Shown in pieces: positions 34,995-44,144 of a stretch of DNA of 64,000 nucleotides. Source of the DNA: Rhizobiales bacterium 62-17 (lineage in GTDB: Bacteria > Pseudomonadota > Alphaproteobacteria > Rhizobiales > Beijerinckiaceae). The stretch lies in NCBI GenBank assembly GCA_001898965.1, contig MKVW01000009.1, forward strand, positions 1,236,166 through 1,300,165. The letters run 5' to 3'. Position 1 is the stretch's first letter. Every line of letters begins with the position of its first letter. The notes under the pieces are model-generated. The model did no database searches. It saw nothing but the letters and a program-made list of their open reading frames with translations, and was not told the origin of the DNA. The position numbers were made by a program, and so were the translations under genes.

Positions 34995-36020
34995 TCAGAT
35001 GGCTTGCGTTGCGATGGCGCGGCGCGCCTCGCCAAACGAGATCAGTTGCCGCGTCCGTTCATCCCACAGCGTCTTGCGCACGCATTTCAGGCTTTGCAGC
35101 AAGGTAATACGATGAACCGCGATGAGCTGCGGGTGGTCGCGCAGGACATTGGGCAAGCGATAGAACGGAATTTTGCTGCTGAGGTGGTGAACGTGGTGGA
35201 TGCCGATATTGGCGGTGAACCAGCGCAGAACGCCCGGCAGATCATAGTGAGAGCTGCCGTGCAGCGCCGCCTCGTGAAAGCTCCAGGCTTCGTCGCGTGC
35301 CCAGAACGTGTCCTCGAACTGGTGCTGGATATAAAACAGCCAGACGCCGACGGACGCGGCGAGAATCACGATCGGCATGTGCACCAGCAGGAATGGCCCG
35401 ATGCCCACGAGCCAGATCAGCGTTCCCGCGAGCGCGGCGATCGCAAGATTCGTCCCCATCGTGCTGAGCCAGGGCCGCCATCCCCCGCGCATCATGCCCT
35501 TGGGCAGGCGATGCTGCAGAATGAACAGATAGGCCGGACCAAGGCCGAACATGACGAGCGGATGCCGGTACAAGCGATAGAGGGTGCGCCGCCATCTCGG
35601 CAGGCTGTAGAATTCGCGCACCGTCAGCGTGTCGATGTCGCCGATGCCGCGATGATCGAGATTGCCGGCATTGGCGTGATGGGTGGAATGCGTGGAGCGC
35701 CAGAAGCCGTAAGGGGTCAAAGTCATGACGCCGATGGTCCGGCCGATCCAGTCGTTCGCCGAACGGTTGCGGAAATAGGCGCCATGGCTGCAATCGTGCT
35801 GGATCATGAACAAGCGGACGAGGAAACCGGCGGCTGGCACCGCGAGGAGCAGGGCGATCCACCAATAGCCAAGGGTATAGGCGGCCCAGGCCAAGGCCCA
35901 AAGCGCGGCCAGAGGCACGATCGTAATGCCAAGTTCTAGAATACTGCGGGCGTTGCTGGGGGTGCGATAGCGGGCAAAGAGACGTGCCAAGGCGCGTATT
36001 TCGACAGGATTCTGAACCAT
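34995..36020 (-). CDS. Membrane fatty acid desaturase
   Basis: A 341-residue protein with four or more membrane helices and the three histidine boxes that bind the diiron centre: HDCSH, HSTHH and HHVHH. This matches the acyl-lipid/omega-type desaturases that place a double bond in membrane fatty acids. The start at ATG 36020 is chosen because the upstream 13 residues are Arg/Gly-rich and unlike homologues. It is a single gene, read opposite to its neighbours on the right-hand TetR side. Confidence 0.88.
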   Translation of the reverse strand: MVQNPVEIRALARLFARYRTPSNARSILELGITIVPLAALWALAWAAYTLGYWWIALLLAVPAAGFLVRLFMIQHDCSHGAYFRNRSANDWIGRTIGVMTLTPYGFWRSTHSTHHANAGNLDHRGIGDIDTLTVREFYSLPRWRRTLYRLYRHPLVMFGLGPAYLFILQHRLPKGMMRGGWRPWLSTMGTNLAIAALAGTLIWLVGIGPFLLVHMPIVILAASVGVWLFYIQHQFEDTFWARDEAWSFHEAALHGSSHYDLPGVLRWFTANIGIHHVHHLSSKIPFYRLPNVLRDHPQLIAVHRITLLQSLKCVRKTLWDERTRQLISFGEARRAIATQAI

Positions 36021-36122
36021 TGACCCTCGTGACCCCAAACGGGCTTCGCGCCCCGGCACGAGATGTCGCGCGCCGCCGATGGGGAGGATATATGGCGTAC
36101 TGTCGCGCCTGCCGAGGCCGGC

Positions 36123-37049
36123 TTAATGCGTCAAACTGCCCGGCACGGCGGGAGGCGCCTCCACGGGGGAGGTCTGTTCCTGGGGGGCGGCCGGTCCGTT
36201 GGCTTTGATCACGGGCGCATCGCCTTGTCCCGCCAGCGCCAGAGCCACGGCGGGGTTCATGCTGTCGACCATCGACGAGGGCATGAGAATGGTGGCGCCC
36301 CGTTCCTTGGTGGTCTCGTAGATGATGTTCATGGCGCGCAGGTGTAGGGCGGCCGTCTGGCTGCCATAGGTCGTGGCGGCGGCGACGAATTGTTCGGCGA
36401 TCTCGGCCTCTGCCGACGCCAGAATGACGCGCGCCTGTTTCTCGCGCTCGGCCTGCGCCTGCCGCGACATGGCATCCTGCAAGGCGACGGGAATGGCGAC
36501 GTCGCGGATTTCGACCGACTTCACGGAAATGCCCCAGTCGGCGGTCTTGCGGCCGATCTCGTCGCGCAACAGCGCATCGGCGGCCGTCCGCTCGGAAAGC
36601 AGCGCCGAGAGCATCGACGATCCAATCATTTCACGCAGCGATGTCTGCGCCACGCGATCGATGGCTTCGCGATAGTTGGTGATGTTCAACGCGGCGTTTT
36701 GCGCATCGTGGACGTACCAGAAGATGATGGCGTCCACATTGACAGGCACTGTATCCTTGGTGAGCGCCGCTTCGGCGCTGAAGGCGGTGGTCTGAATGCG
36801 TTCGTCGATCACCGCCACCACATTGTCGATGATCGGAATGATGGCGAACAGGCCGGGCCCCTTGACGCCATGCAATTTGCCGGCGCGCAGGATCACGAAC
36901 TTCTGCCAGGTGTTGGCCATCTTCAGCGCGAGCGCGATGATGATCGCGGCGATGATGAAGGCACCCGCCCAATAGGGATGGCCGCTGGCGCCCAAGGCGA
37001 CGCCAATGGCGATGCAAGCCAAAGTGAGAAACAGGGTGATCGGGTTCAT
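36123..37049 (-). CDS. SPFH/Band 7 (stomatin-like) membrane protein
   Basis: A 308-residue protein with two short hydrophobic N-terminal helices, then the SPFH domain (FVILRAGKLHGVKGPGLFAIIPIIDNV, seen in parts; RIQTTAFSAEAALTKDTVPVNVDAIIFW) and a coiled coil (MSRQAQAEREKQARVILASAEAEIAEQF). Slipins form oligomeric rings that organise membranes. The NfeD partner often next to slipins is absent. ATG 37049 is preferred over the Met six codons upstream. A Pro/Ala-rich tail closes the protein. Confidence 0.88.
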   Translation of the reverse strand: MNPITLFLTLACIAIGVALGASGHPYWAGAFIIAAIIIALALKMANTWQKFVILRAGKLHGVKGPGLFAIIPIIDNVVAVIDERIQTTAFSAEAALTKDTVPVNVDAIIFWYVHDAQNAALNITNYREAIDRVAQTSLREMIGSSMLSALLSERTAADALLRDEIGRKTADWGISVKSVEIRDVAIPVALQDAMSRQAQAEREKQARVILASAEAEIAEQFVAAATTYGSQTAALHLRAMNIIYETTKERGATILMPSSMVDSMNPAVALALAGQGDAPVIKANGPAAPQEQTSPVEAPPAVPGSLTH

Positions 37050-37282
37050 GGGGGAACTTCCGAACAAATCGGCCAGTCCCCAGTGCCAATATTATACCCG
37101 CTTCCAAGCGATGTCTAAGCCATGGTGTGTTAAATTAAGTTCATGATCGCAAAGGCTTTATGCGCAGCAGAAGGCTGCGTCAGCCCGGGCGATATTCCAT
37201 CTGGTGAAACGCGGCTGCGTCACCCCTTCATCGGGTCGGCAAAAGTGGGAGACATCAGCATCCTCTTTCATTGAAGAAGTCG

Positions 37283-38065
37283 ATGCTCAACTCCACCCAA
37301 TCCTCTTTCCGCCGTCGTCTGCTGAACCGCGAATGCCTGGTCGGCAGCTTCATCAAGACGCCCACCAGCCACGCGATCGAGATCATCGGTGGCACCGGCT
37401 TCGATTTCGTCGTCATCGATCAGGAACATGCCCCCTTCGATCACGGCTCGACCGACGTGTCGCTCTTGGCGGCGCGCGCGGCGCAAACGGCCGGCGTGGT
37501 GCGCGTGCCGGTGCTCTCAGCCGATGCTATCCAGTCGGTGCTCGATTGCGGCGCCGTCGGCGTGCTGGCGCCGCATGTGGCGAGCGTCGCCCAGGCGCAA
37601 GCCTTGGTGTCGGCCTGCCGCTATCGTGGCGGCGCGCGCGGTTTCTCGGGCGTCACCCGGGCCGGTGGCTATGGCGGCAGCAAAATGTGGAATCTGGTCG
37701 ATGCCGCCGATGCGAGCGTCGCGACCATCGCCATGATCGAGGATCCGGCGGCGCTCGATGTGATCGATGCCATCGTCGCGGTCGAAGGGCTCGATGCGGT
37801 GTTCATCGGCCGTGGCGATCTCACGGTGGCCTTCGGCGCGCCGACCCGCGATGCGCCGGTCATTCGCGATGCGGTCGATGCCATCATCGCGGCGGCCAAG
37901 AAGGTCGGCAAGCCGGTCTGCGTCATGGTCGACGGGGCCGAGGAAGCCGCTGATTTCGCCGCGCGCGGCGCCAGCGCTTTCATCGTGTCGTCCGATCAAG
38001 GTTTCCTGCGGAAGGCCGCGGCCCAGGCCCTGGCCGAAATGTCCGCCTTGAAAGTGGCGAGCTAG
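37283..38065 (+). CDS. HpcH/HpaI-type class II aldolase
   Basis: A 260-residue protein with the HpaI fold: VGSFIKTPTSHAIEIIGGTGFDFVVIDQEHAPFD (read in parts) with the metal-ligand Glu and His region DQEH, RVPVLSADAIQSVLDCGAVGVLAPHV, ARGFSG, MIEDPAAL with the second metal Glu, and VFIGRGDLTVAFG. These enzymes cleave 4-hydroxy-2-oxo acids into pyruvate and an aldehyde. ATG 37283 is used; a TTG four codons earlier is less likely. It leads a three-gene set with a cupin-like protein and a DUF6282 protein. Confidence 0.88.
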   Translation: MLNSTQSSFRRRLLNRECLVGSFIKTPTSHAIEIIGGTGFDFVVIDQEHAPFDHGSTDVSLLAARAAQTAGVVRVPVLSADAIQSVLDCGAVGVLAPHVASVAQAQALVSACRYRGGARGFSGVTRAGGYGGSKMWNLVDAADASVATIAMIEDPAALDVIDAIVAVEGLDAVFIGRGDLTVAFGAPTRDAPVIRDAVDAIIAAAKKVGKPVCVMVDGAEEAADFAARGASAFIVSSDQGFLRKAAAQALAEMSALKVAS

Positions 38066-38078
38066 AGGGAGAGACGCC

Positions 38079-38996
38079 ATGGCTTTTCATGCCGATGATC
38101 CACGCGCCAAATTGGCCCCGGCGGCGCCGGCGAAAGCCGCGCCGGTAACGGCCTTTGCCGGCGCCGATTACGCCCGTTTCTATTTCGAGCCGCCGCAGGA
38201 CGATGAACCTTTGGTGCGCACCTGGTATGCGCGCGGCCAGAATTTCCTCGTCGCCTTCTCCGACGTGAAGGCCGGCGCCAAACTGGCGCGCTCCAACCAC
38301 CCCGATGAATATTGCGTCCTGCTGCCGGACGCAGCCACCGGCGCAAGCCTGTCGGCGCGCGGCGAAACGGTGCAATCGCCGGGCAATTCGATCGCCTTCA
38401 TGCCGCCGGGCGATTCGGAAGTCGTCGCGGCGAACGACGGTCGCATCATCCGCATTTTCTCGACCGTTGCGCCCGATCTCGCGGCGCGTTGCAGCAATGC
38501 TGCTTCCTATGCCAAGCCGCATGCCAACGTGGCGCTGTTGCAGCCCTGGCCTGAGCCGCGCGGCGGCTGGAAGATCCGGCGCTACAGCCTGGAGGTCACA
38601 GGTGGCGAAGGCCGCTTCGGCCGCATCTTCCGCTGCACCAATCTGATGATCAACATGCTCGATCCCAGAGACGGTCCGCGCGACATCGCCAAACTCTCGC
38701 CGCATCACCACGACGATTTCGAGCAGGGCTCCTTGGTGATCGACGGCGCCTATATTCACGACATCCGCTGGCCGTGGACACCCGACATGCGCATCTGGCG
38801 CGACGACGAACATGAATTCATGGCCGCGCCGTCGCTCACCGTCATTCCGCCGCCGTCGGTGCACACCTCGCGCTCGGTGGTGCCCGGTCTCAATCAGATG
38901 ATCGACATTTTCTCGCCGCCGCGCCTCGATTTTTCCAACAAGCCCGGCTGGGTGATCAATGCCGAGGATTATCCCATGCCCGGCGAAACCGCTTAA
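38079..38996 (+). CDS. Cupin-like protein of unknown function
   Basis: A 305-residue cytosolic protein. The two halves both look beta-rich: the first contains SNHPDEYCVLLPD and SIAFMPPGDSEV, the second SPHHHDDFEQGSLVIDG and SLTVIPPPSVHTS, each with the spacing of a cupin strand pair; the HHHDDFEQ run and later VHTS could bind a metal. It is therefore probably a bicupin. GAGGGAGAG lies before the ATG. It is placed between an aldolase and a DUF6282 protein, pointing to a role as isomerase or dioxygenase in the same pathway. I do not know its reaction. Confidence 0.65.
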   Translation: MAFHADDPRAKLAPAAPAKAAPVTAFAGADYARFYFEPPQDDEPLVRTWYARGQNFLVAFSDVKAGAKLARSNHPDEYCVLLPDAATGASLSARGETVQSPGNSIAFMPPGDSEVVAANDGRIIRIFSTVAPDLAARCSNAASYAKPHANVALLQPWPEPRGGWKIRRYSLEVTGGEGRFGRIFRCTNLMINMLDPRDGPRDIAKLSPHHHDDFEQGSLVIDGAYIHDIRWPWTPDMRIWRDDEHEFMAAPSLTVIPPPSVHTSRSVVPGLNQMIDIFSPPRLDFSNKPGWVINAEDYPMPGETA

Positions 38997-39020
38997 CAGA
39001 AGCCTTCAAAGGAGGATTTC

Positions 39021-39950
39021 ATGACCACCACCAAACAAGCCCATCCCCGCGCCGCTGAAATCGAAAAGCTCCTCGTCGGTGCCATCGATCTGCATTGCCA
39101 CAGCGGCCCGGCCGCCATGCCGCGCATTCTCGACCATCACGATGCGATGATGGATTGCGCCGAGGCGAAATTCCGCGCGCTGCTCTACAAGGATCATTTC
39201 TATCTCGGCACGCCGCACGCCATCATTCTGGAAAAGCTGGTGCCGAACACGGGCGTCAAACTGTTCTCCGGCATCGTGCTCAACAATGCTTCCGGCGGCT
39301 TCAATCCGCATGCGGTCGATCACGCCATCAAGATCGGCGCCAAGCAGGTGTGGATGCCCACCCTCTCGGCCAAGAACCATATCGACGTGCTGGCAGCGGG
39401 GACTGTGAAGACTTTCCCGACGACCGCCAAGAAAATGCTGGATCCGATTCCACTGACGGTGTTCGGCGCCGACGGCAAGCTGATCGACGAAGTGAAACAG
39501 ATTCTCGATCTGATCGCCGAAGGCGACATCATTCTGGCCGGCGGCCACCTCTCCACCGCTGAAATCTTCGCCGTCTTCGAGGAAGCCAAGGCGCGCGGCG
39601 TCAAGAAGATGCTGGTCAACCACCCGACCTATAAGGTGAACAGCATCAACGATGCCGAGATTCGTGGCCTTGCGGCGCTCGGCGCTGTGATGGAACATTC
39701 GATCTGCATGTTCGTCGAGGGCGGTTCGAAGAAGTTCGAGCCGGCGGAATTGAAGCGCGTCATCGACGTGGTCGGCCCGGACAAGACCGTTCTGTCGTCC
39801 GATCTCGGCCTCAAGAACGCGCCGCGCCCGGTCGACGGCTATCGCGAGATCGTCGGTCATCTACTCGACCTGCAATTCACCGATGCCGAGATCAAGGCGA
39901 TGACGGGCGATAACGCGGCGGCGCTGCTGAACCTGGAAACGAAGCACTAG
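39021..39950 (+). CDS. DUF6282 amidohydrolase-like protein
   Basis: A 309-residue protein. IDLHCHSGPAAMPRILDHHDA near residue 25 (seen in two parts) has the H-x-H of a TIM-barrel amidohydrolase or PHP domain, followed by KDHFYLGTPHAI, NNASGGFNPHAVDHAI, LAGGHLS and a late VNHPTY. These fit DUF6282, whose enzymes are not well characterised. It could hydrolyse a lactone or amide intermediate. AAAGGAGG precedes the ATG. A palindromic repeat and a strong terminator follow it, ending the operon. Confidence 0.72.
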   Translation: MTTTKQAHPRAAEIEKLLVGAIDLHCHSGPAAMPRILDHHDAMMDCAEAKFRALLYKDHFYLGTPHAIILEKLVPNTGVKLFSGIVLNNASGGFNPHAVDHAIKIGAKQVWMPTLSAKNHIDVLAAGTVKTFPTTAKKMLDPIPLTVFGADGKLIDEVKQILDLIAEGDIILAGGHLSTAEIFAVFEEAKARGVKKMLVNHPTYKVNSINDAEIRGLAALGAVMEHSICMFVEGGSKKFEPAELKRVIDVVGPDKTVLSSDLGLKNAPRPVDGYREIVGHLLDLQFTDAEIKAMTGDNAAALLNLETKH

Positions 39951-39966
39951 CAGGCTACGGAAAAAC

Positions 39967-40014
39967 CCTTGGTGTCATCCCGGACGCACCGCAGGTGCGA
40001 TCCGGGAACCAAGG
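39967..40014. repeat. REP-like palindrome (GTCATCCCGGA family)
   Basis: A 48-base near-perfect palindrome, CCTTGGTGTCATCCCGGACG at the left and CGATCCGGGAACCAAGG at the right, with the GC-rich loop CACCGCAGGTG. It matches the two arms at 14711-14843. It lies in the convergent gap after the DUF6282 gene and before the terminator. Confidence 0.8.
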
Positions 40015-40029
40015 CCTCGGCATAAACAA

Positions 40030-40064
40030 AAAGCGCGCCGGCGAAACCGGCGCGCTTTCCTTTG
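40030..40064. terminator. Bidirectional intrinsic terminator
   Basis: Perfect 12-base stem AAAGCGCGCCGG/CCGGCGCGCTTT with loop CGAAA, flanked by T-rich DNA on the right (TTTCCTTTG) and A-rich DNA on the left (AAACAAAAA). It can stop both the aldolase/cupin/DUF6282 operon (plus) and the Ldh2/IclR/TctC operon (minus), whose last gene ends 15 bases away. Confidence 0.88.
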
Positions 40065-40079
40065 TAAAACCGGACGTCG

Positions 40080-41072
40080 TCAGTCGAGCGAGATCTTCGC
40101 CTCTTTCACCACTTCGGCCCATTTGGCGAATTCGCTGGCCTGCGCCTTGCGGATTGCCTCCGGCCCGCCGCCGATCGCCCGCATGCCGACCTTTTCGAGC
40201 TGCGCCTTGCCTTCATCGCTGCGCACCCAGGCATTGGCGGCCTTGCTGAGACTTTCGACGACTGGTTGCGGCAGGCCCTTGGGACCAACGAGTGCGAACC
40301 AGGAGGCCGCGTTGAAGCCGGGCAGGCCGGATTCGTTCAAGGTCGGCACCTCAGGCAGTTGCGGCGCGCGGGCATCGGCGGTGACGGCGAGGGCCCGCAC
40401 ATTGCCGGCTTTCGCCAGTTCGATATAGGGCTGCAGGAAGTCGATCGCCACATTGACGACACCCGACGTGACGTCGGCGGCCAGCGGCGCCGAACCGCGG
40501 TAGGGCACGTGCGTCATGGTGAAGCCCGCCGTCCGTTGCAGCAGTTCGCCAACCATATGGCCCATCAGGCCATAGCCGGGGCTGCCGAACGTGAGCTTGC
40601 CGGGATTGGCCTTGCCATAGGCGATCAGCTCGGCCAGCGTTTTCGCCGGCACGGACGGATGCACCGCGATCACCACATTGACGTCGCCGATCAAGGCGAT
40701 CGGTTCGAAATCCGTGGTCGGATCGAAATTCATCGACTTGTAGAGCAGTTTGTTGGTGGCCAGCGGGCCGGAGCTGGAAACAAACAGGGTGTAGCCGTCG
40801 GGCGTGGCGCGCGTCACCATGCCGGCGGCGAGATTGCCGCCCGCGCCGGGGCGATTGTCGATGACGAAACCCTGGCCGAATTCGGCGCGCAGTTTCTCGG
40901 CCAGAAAGCGGGCGACCACGTCGGTGGAAGCCCCGGCCGGAAACGGCACGAACATCGTCACCGAGCGCGCCGGCCAGCTTTGCGCGAAGGCGCTTTGGGT
41001 CAGAAGGCTCGGTGCCAAGGCACCGGCGCCAGCAAGTGTAGCCGCGAAAGCGCGGCGCGACATGATCGGCAT
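40080..41072 (-). CDS. TctC/Bug family periplasmic binding protein
   Basis: A 330-residue secreted protein; signal SRRAFAATLAGAGALAPS with a twin arginine, cut near SAFAQS. Family marks are VTMFVPFPAGASTDVVARFLAEKL (read in parts), NRPGAGGNLAAG, DFEPIALIGDV and VPYRGSAPLAADV. GAGGAGAGG precedes the ATG. It is the last gene behind the IclR regulator and an Ldh2-type dehydrogenase, so it probably supplies that pathway. No TctA/TctB genes are present nearby. Confidence 0.9.
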   Translation of the reverse strand: MPIMSRRAFAATLAGAGALAPSLLTQSAFAQSWPARSVTMFVPFPAGASTDVVARFLAEKLRAEFGQGFVIDNRPGAGGNLAAGMVTRATPDGYTLFVSSSGPLATNKLLYKSMNFDPTTDFEPIALIGDVNVVIAVHPSVPAKTLAELIAYGKANPGKLTFGSPGYGLMGHMVGELLQRTAGFTMTHVPYRGSAPLAADVTSGVVNVAIDFLQPYIELAKAGNVRALAVTADARAPQLPEVPTLNESGLPGFNAASWFALVGPKGLPQPVVESLSKAANAWVRSDEGKAQLEKVGMRAIGGGPEAIRKAQASEFAKWAEVVKEAKISLD

Positions 41073-41161
41073 ATTGATCCTCTCCTCGGAACGCGGCCTA
41101 AGGCGCGTTATCAGCGCGACGATATGGCGGATCGCGCCATTTCAGAGGGAGAAACCCGCCG

Positions 41162-41995
41162 TCATTTCTCATCCTGAAACGCGCCGGGCAGGGGCGCCGA
41201 TAATTGCTCAAGCTGAGCCTCGATATTGGCGGCCGCTTTTTTCAAGGGATGGATGATGCGGGCGCGGTCCTCCGGCGTGGTGACGACGGAGCGGAAATAG
41301 GTGACGCCGAAGGTGGCGACCACCCGTTCGCCCTGCATCAGCGGCACGGCGATCGTGTCGGAATTGCGCGGCTCCACATTGCTGTCGCGGTCCGTATAGC
41401 CGCGAAAGCGCGCCTGCGTGATCATCCGCTCCAGATCCTCATCGGTGAGGCTGCGGTTCTCGGGATCGGAAGACGTGCGCATGGCGGCGCGCAGAATCTG
41501 CCGTTCTTCCTCCGGGCAAAAAAGCAAATAGGCGCGGCCAAGGGCACGTCCGCCCAAGGTCAAGCGATAGCCGAGCGTCGCATGGAAAGGCGAGATCGGA
41601 CTGTCGGGAATGGTGCTGTAGCGCACGACCACCGCGTCGCGATCGAGCAGGCAGACCGCGCAGGGCCATTTGATCTGCGAGGTCAGCGCCGTCGCCCAAG
41701 GCCGCGCCGCCTCGATCACCAGCGGTGCACCATGGAAGCCGGCGCTCAAGCGCTGCACGGCCGAGGTCACTTGATATCCACGCATGCGCTCGTCGCGCAC
41801 CACATAGCCAGCGGCCATCAGGGTTTCGAGCAGGCGCACGATGGTCGGCTTTGGCAGGCCGGTGCGCTTATGCAATTCGCCGACGGTCGCCAGGCTCGTG
41901 CGGTTGACCTCGGCCAAGAGCTCGAGCGTTTTGACGACCGATTGAACCGGGTGAAACGACAGCACGCGCGCACCAGAGCTGGCAGGAGAGGACAC
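41162..41995 (-). CDS. IclR-family transcriptional regulator
   Basis: A 277-residue protein: N-terminal winged helix (VKTLELLAEVNRTSLATVGELHKRTGLPKPTIVRLLETL, in parts) and the C-terminal IclR ligand domain (AVCLLDRDAVVVRYSTIPDSP; DRDSNVEPRNSDTIAVPLM; VVATFGVTYFRSVV). It starts with GTG nine bases after the stop of the Ldh2-type gene. As the middle gene of a three-gene operon it probably controls that operon and possibly the divergent fumarase genes; regulators of this family often govern aromatic or dicarboxylic acid use. Confidence 0.9.
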   Translation of the reverse strand: MSSPASSGARVLSFHPVQSVVKTLELLAEVNRTSLATVGELHKRTGLPKPTIVRLLETLMAAGYVVRDERMRGYQVTSAVQRLSAGFHGAPLVIEAARPWATALTSQIKWPCAVCLLDRDAVVVRYSTIPDSPISPFHATLGYRLTLGGRALGRAYLLFCPEEERQILRAAMRTSSDPENRSLTDEDLERMITQARFRGYTDRDSNVEPRNSDTIAVPLMQGERVVATFGVTYFRSVVTTPEDRARIIHPLKKAAANIEAQLEQLSAPLPGAFQDEK

Positions 41996-42004
41996 GGCCT
42001 GATC

Positions 42005-43078
42005 TTAAGGTCTTTCGCCGCCGTGAGAAACGGCAAGCGTATCAATTGGGATGGCGCAGGCGCGCAGCGCCGTCAAAGTGCTGCGATCGATCTGCACGGT
42101 TTCTTGCTGCGTTGCAGCGGTACGCCATTTCATCTCGCCGGGTGTGCGGATCGCCGCTGTATTCGGTGCCCGCCGGGCCTTGCGGATATGTTCGCGTTGG
42201 GCCCGCGCCCGTTGTGGCAGATCGTCGGCGCCGAAGGCTTGCGGGTTCAAGGCGAGAAACAGAAAGGCGCAGTCATTGGGCTTGCTCGTATCGCCATAAA
42301 GCGCATTGATTTCGCTGCCCACGGCTCCGCCCGAAAGCAGGCCGCAGGCCATGTCGATCGCCATCGCCAGGGCAAACCCCTTCGGCCCACCGGTCGGCAG
42401 CAGCAGCCCCTTGATCGCGTCCGCCGCGCTCGTCGTCGGCAGGCCCTCGGCCGTCACCGCCCAATTGCCGGGGATCGGTTCGCCGCGTTGATGATGATGG
42501 CGGATGCGCCCCAGCGCGCCTTCGCTCATCGCCACGTCGACGACAACCATCGGCTCATCGGCGGTGGGAATGGCGATGGCGATGGGATTGTTGCCGACCA
42601 CCGCTTCGGCGCCGCCTGGTGCCGGCATCAGCGGCCGGGTGTTGGACATGGCGATGCCGACCATGCCGGCTTGCGCTGCCTGCGCGACATAGCGGCCAGC
42701 GGCACCAAAATGAAAACCATGCCGCACGGCGACGGCTCCGATGCCGAAACGGCTGGCCTTTTCGATCGCCAAAGCCATCGCCTGTTCGGCCGCGAGATGG
42801 CCGAGCATATGGCGGGCATCGAGCACGGCCACGGCGCCATGGTCGCTCACCATCTCGGCGCGATCATGGGTCGAGACGGAACCCTTGCGCATGCGCTCGA
42901 GATAGACCGGCGCATGCATCAGGCCATGCGATTTCAAGCCCTGCTGCTCGGCCTCGATCAGCGCGCCGGCGATCCGCTGCGCACCGGCCGAAGACAGACC
43001 CGCATCGGCGAACAGGGCCGCGACCTCGGCGGTCAAGGCGGTGACCGACAACTGCACGCTTTCAGATTGTGATGACAA
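42005..43078 (-). CDS. Malate/L-lactate/ureidoglycolate-type dehydrogenase (Ldh2 family)
   Basis: About 357 residues. The Ldh2/YlbC fold is seen in LIEAEQQGLKSHGLMHAP with the catalytic His, FGIGAVAVRHGFHFGAAGRY, SNTRPLMPAPGG, GNNPIAIAIPT, and TGGPKGFALAMAIDM. It oxidises a 2-hydroxy acid with NAD(P)+. I choose TTG 43078, just after GGGGAGGGAGCGA, because homologues begin at this point; a frame opening at 43135 would add an unrelated Cys-containing leader. It is divergent from the fumarase genes, with a shared 196-base promoter region. Confidence 0.85.
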   Translation of the reverse strand: MSSQSESVQLSVTALTAEVAALFADAGLSSAGAQRIAGALIEAEQQGLKSHGLMHAPVYLERMRKGSVSTHDRAEMVSDHGAVAVLDARHMLGHLAAEQAMALAIEKASRFGIGAVAVRHGFHFGAAGRYVAQAAQAGMVGIAMSNTRPLMPAPGGAEAVVGNNPIAIAIPTADEPMVVVDVAMSEGALGRIRHHHQRGEPIPGNWAVTAEGLPTTSAADAIKGLLLPTGGPKGFALAMAIDMACGLLSGGAVGSEINALYGDTSKPNDCAFLFLALNPQAFGADDLPQRARAQREHIRKARRAPNTAAIRTPGEMKWRTAATQQETVQIDRSTLTALRACAIPIDTLAVSHGGERP

Positions 43079-43274
43079 ACTCGCTCCCTCCCCATGGCAG
43101 GCCGGACAGAAAATAGGCCGGCTTTGGTCCGCCATGGGCGACTCCCGGGTTATTTCACCCAGCGAAACGATAGCGCCTTTTGACGGCGGCGCAACGGGCG
43201 CTCGCTAGATGTGGCGCTCTGTCCTGCCGGGGTGGGCCACGAGGGGCTAGGGTTGGGCTGCGGAGGAGGGCTGA

Positions 43275-44144
43275 ATGGCGATCACCTATGATCTGGTCAA
43301 AGAGGTCACGGCCGATCTCTACAATTGGTCGCTGCGCCGCATTCCCGAAAGCTCGAAAGCCAAGCTGCGCGAAGCGGTGGCGACGGAAACCGTGCCGCAC
43401 GCCCGCGAAACCCTGGCTCTGATGTTGGCGAGCGCCGAGACGGCGGAGACGACAGGCCGCTTCCTCTGCTCCGATGCCGGCGTGCCGAGCTATACGATCA
43501 AGATCGGTTCTCGTGTGCGCATGGAAGGCGATATTCGCCAGGCCATCGTCGATGGCTTCGAACATCTGGTCGAAACGATCCAGCCGCCGATCATGCGCTT
43601 CGTCACCCATCCGTTGACCAATGAGCGCAGTTTTAAAGGCAAGGACATGCCGCTGGTCTCTTATGATCTGCTCGGCGATGTCGATTACATGGACATCACC
43701 TGCGCGCCCAAGGCGCTGGGCGGTGGCCGTTGGGCGGCGATCGAAACCTTGGTCAGTCCCAGTCTTGAAGACATCGAGCGCTGCATTCTGGAGATGGTGA
43801 TGCGCGCCGGCGGCCAGCATTGTCCGCCCGTGGTGATCGGCGTCGGCATCGGCGGCACGTTCGATCACGCGGCGAAACTGTCGAAGGATGCGACCTTGCG
43901 ACCTTTCGGTACCCGCCATCCCGATCCGATGGTGGCCGATATGGAAGAACGTCTGACCCGCGCGGTCAATCAGACGGGCTTTGGTCCGATGGGCTGTGGC
44001 GGCACCACAACCACATTCGGCGTTCACATCGATTATGCCTCCGGCCATGGCTTCACGCCCATCGCCGTCTCGTTCAACTGCTGGATCAACCGGCGCACGC
44101 GGGCGAAGATCTACAATTCCGGTGTCGTGGAGCGCATCGAATGA
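43275..44144 (+). CDS. Class I fumarate hydratase/tartrate dehydratase, alpha subunit
   Basis: A 289-residue protein with the three cysteines of the [4Fe-4S] cluster in their usual contexts: FLCSDAGVPS, QHCPPVVIGVGIGGT and SFNCW. In well-known alpha subunits the first is CQDTG and the glycine loop reads LGGKTT rather than GCGGTTT as here, so it is a divergent member. It hydrates or dehydrates a C4 acid (fumarate/malate or L-tartrate/oxaloacetate). ATG follows GGAGGAGGGC. The stop overlaps the beta-subunit start (ATGA). Confidence 0.88.
   Translation: MAITYDLVKEVTADLYNWSLRRIPESSKAKLREAVATETVPHARETLALMLASAETAETTGRFLCSDAGVPSYTIKIGSRVRMEGDIRQAIVDGFEHLVETIQPPIMRFVTHPLTNERSFKGKDMPLVSYDLLGDVDYMDITCAPKALGGGRWAAIETLVSPSLEDIERCILEMVMRAGGQHCPPVVIGVGIGGTFDHAAKLSKDATLRPFGTRHPDPMVADMEERLTRAVNQTGFGPMGCGGTTTTFGVHIDYASGHGFTPIAVSFNCWINRRTRAKIYNSGVVERIE

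Noticed and set aside
41204..43072. A 622-codon plus-strand frame across IclR and Ldh2 genes
   Set aside because: Antisense to two recognised genes; no motif, Arg/His-rich throughout.
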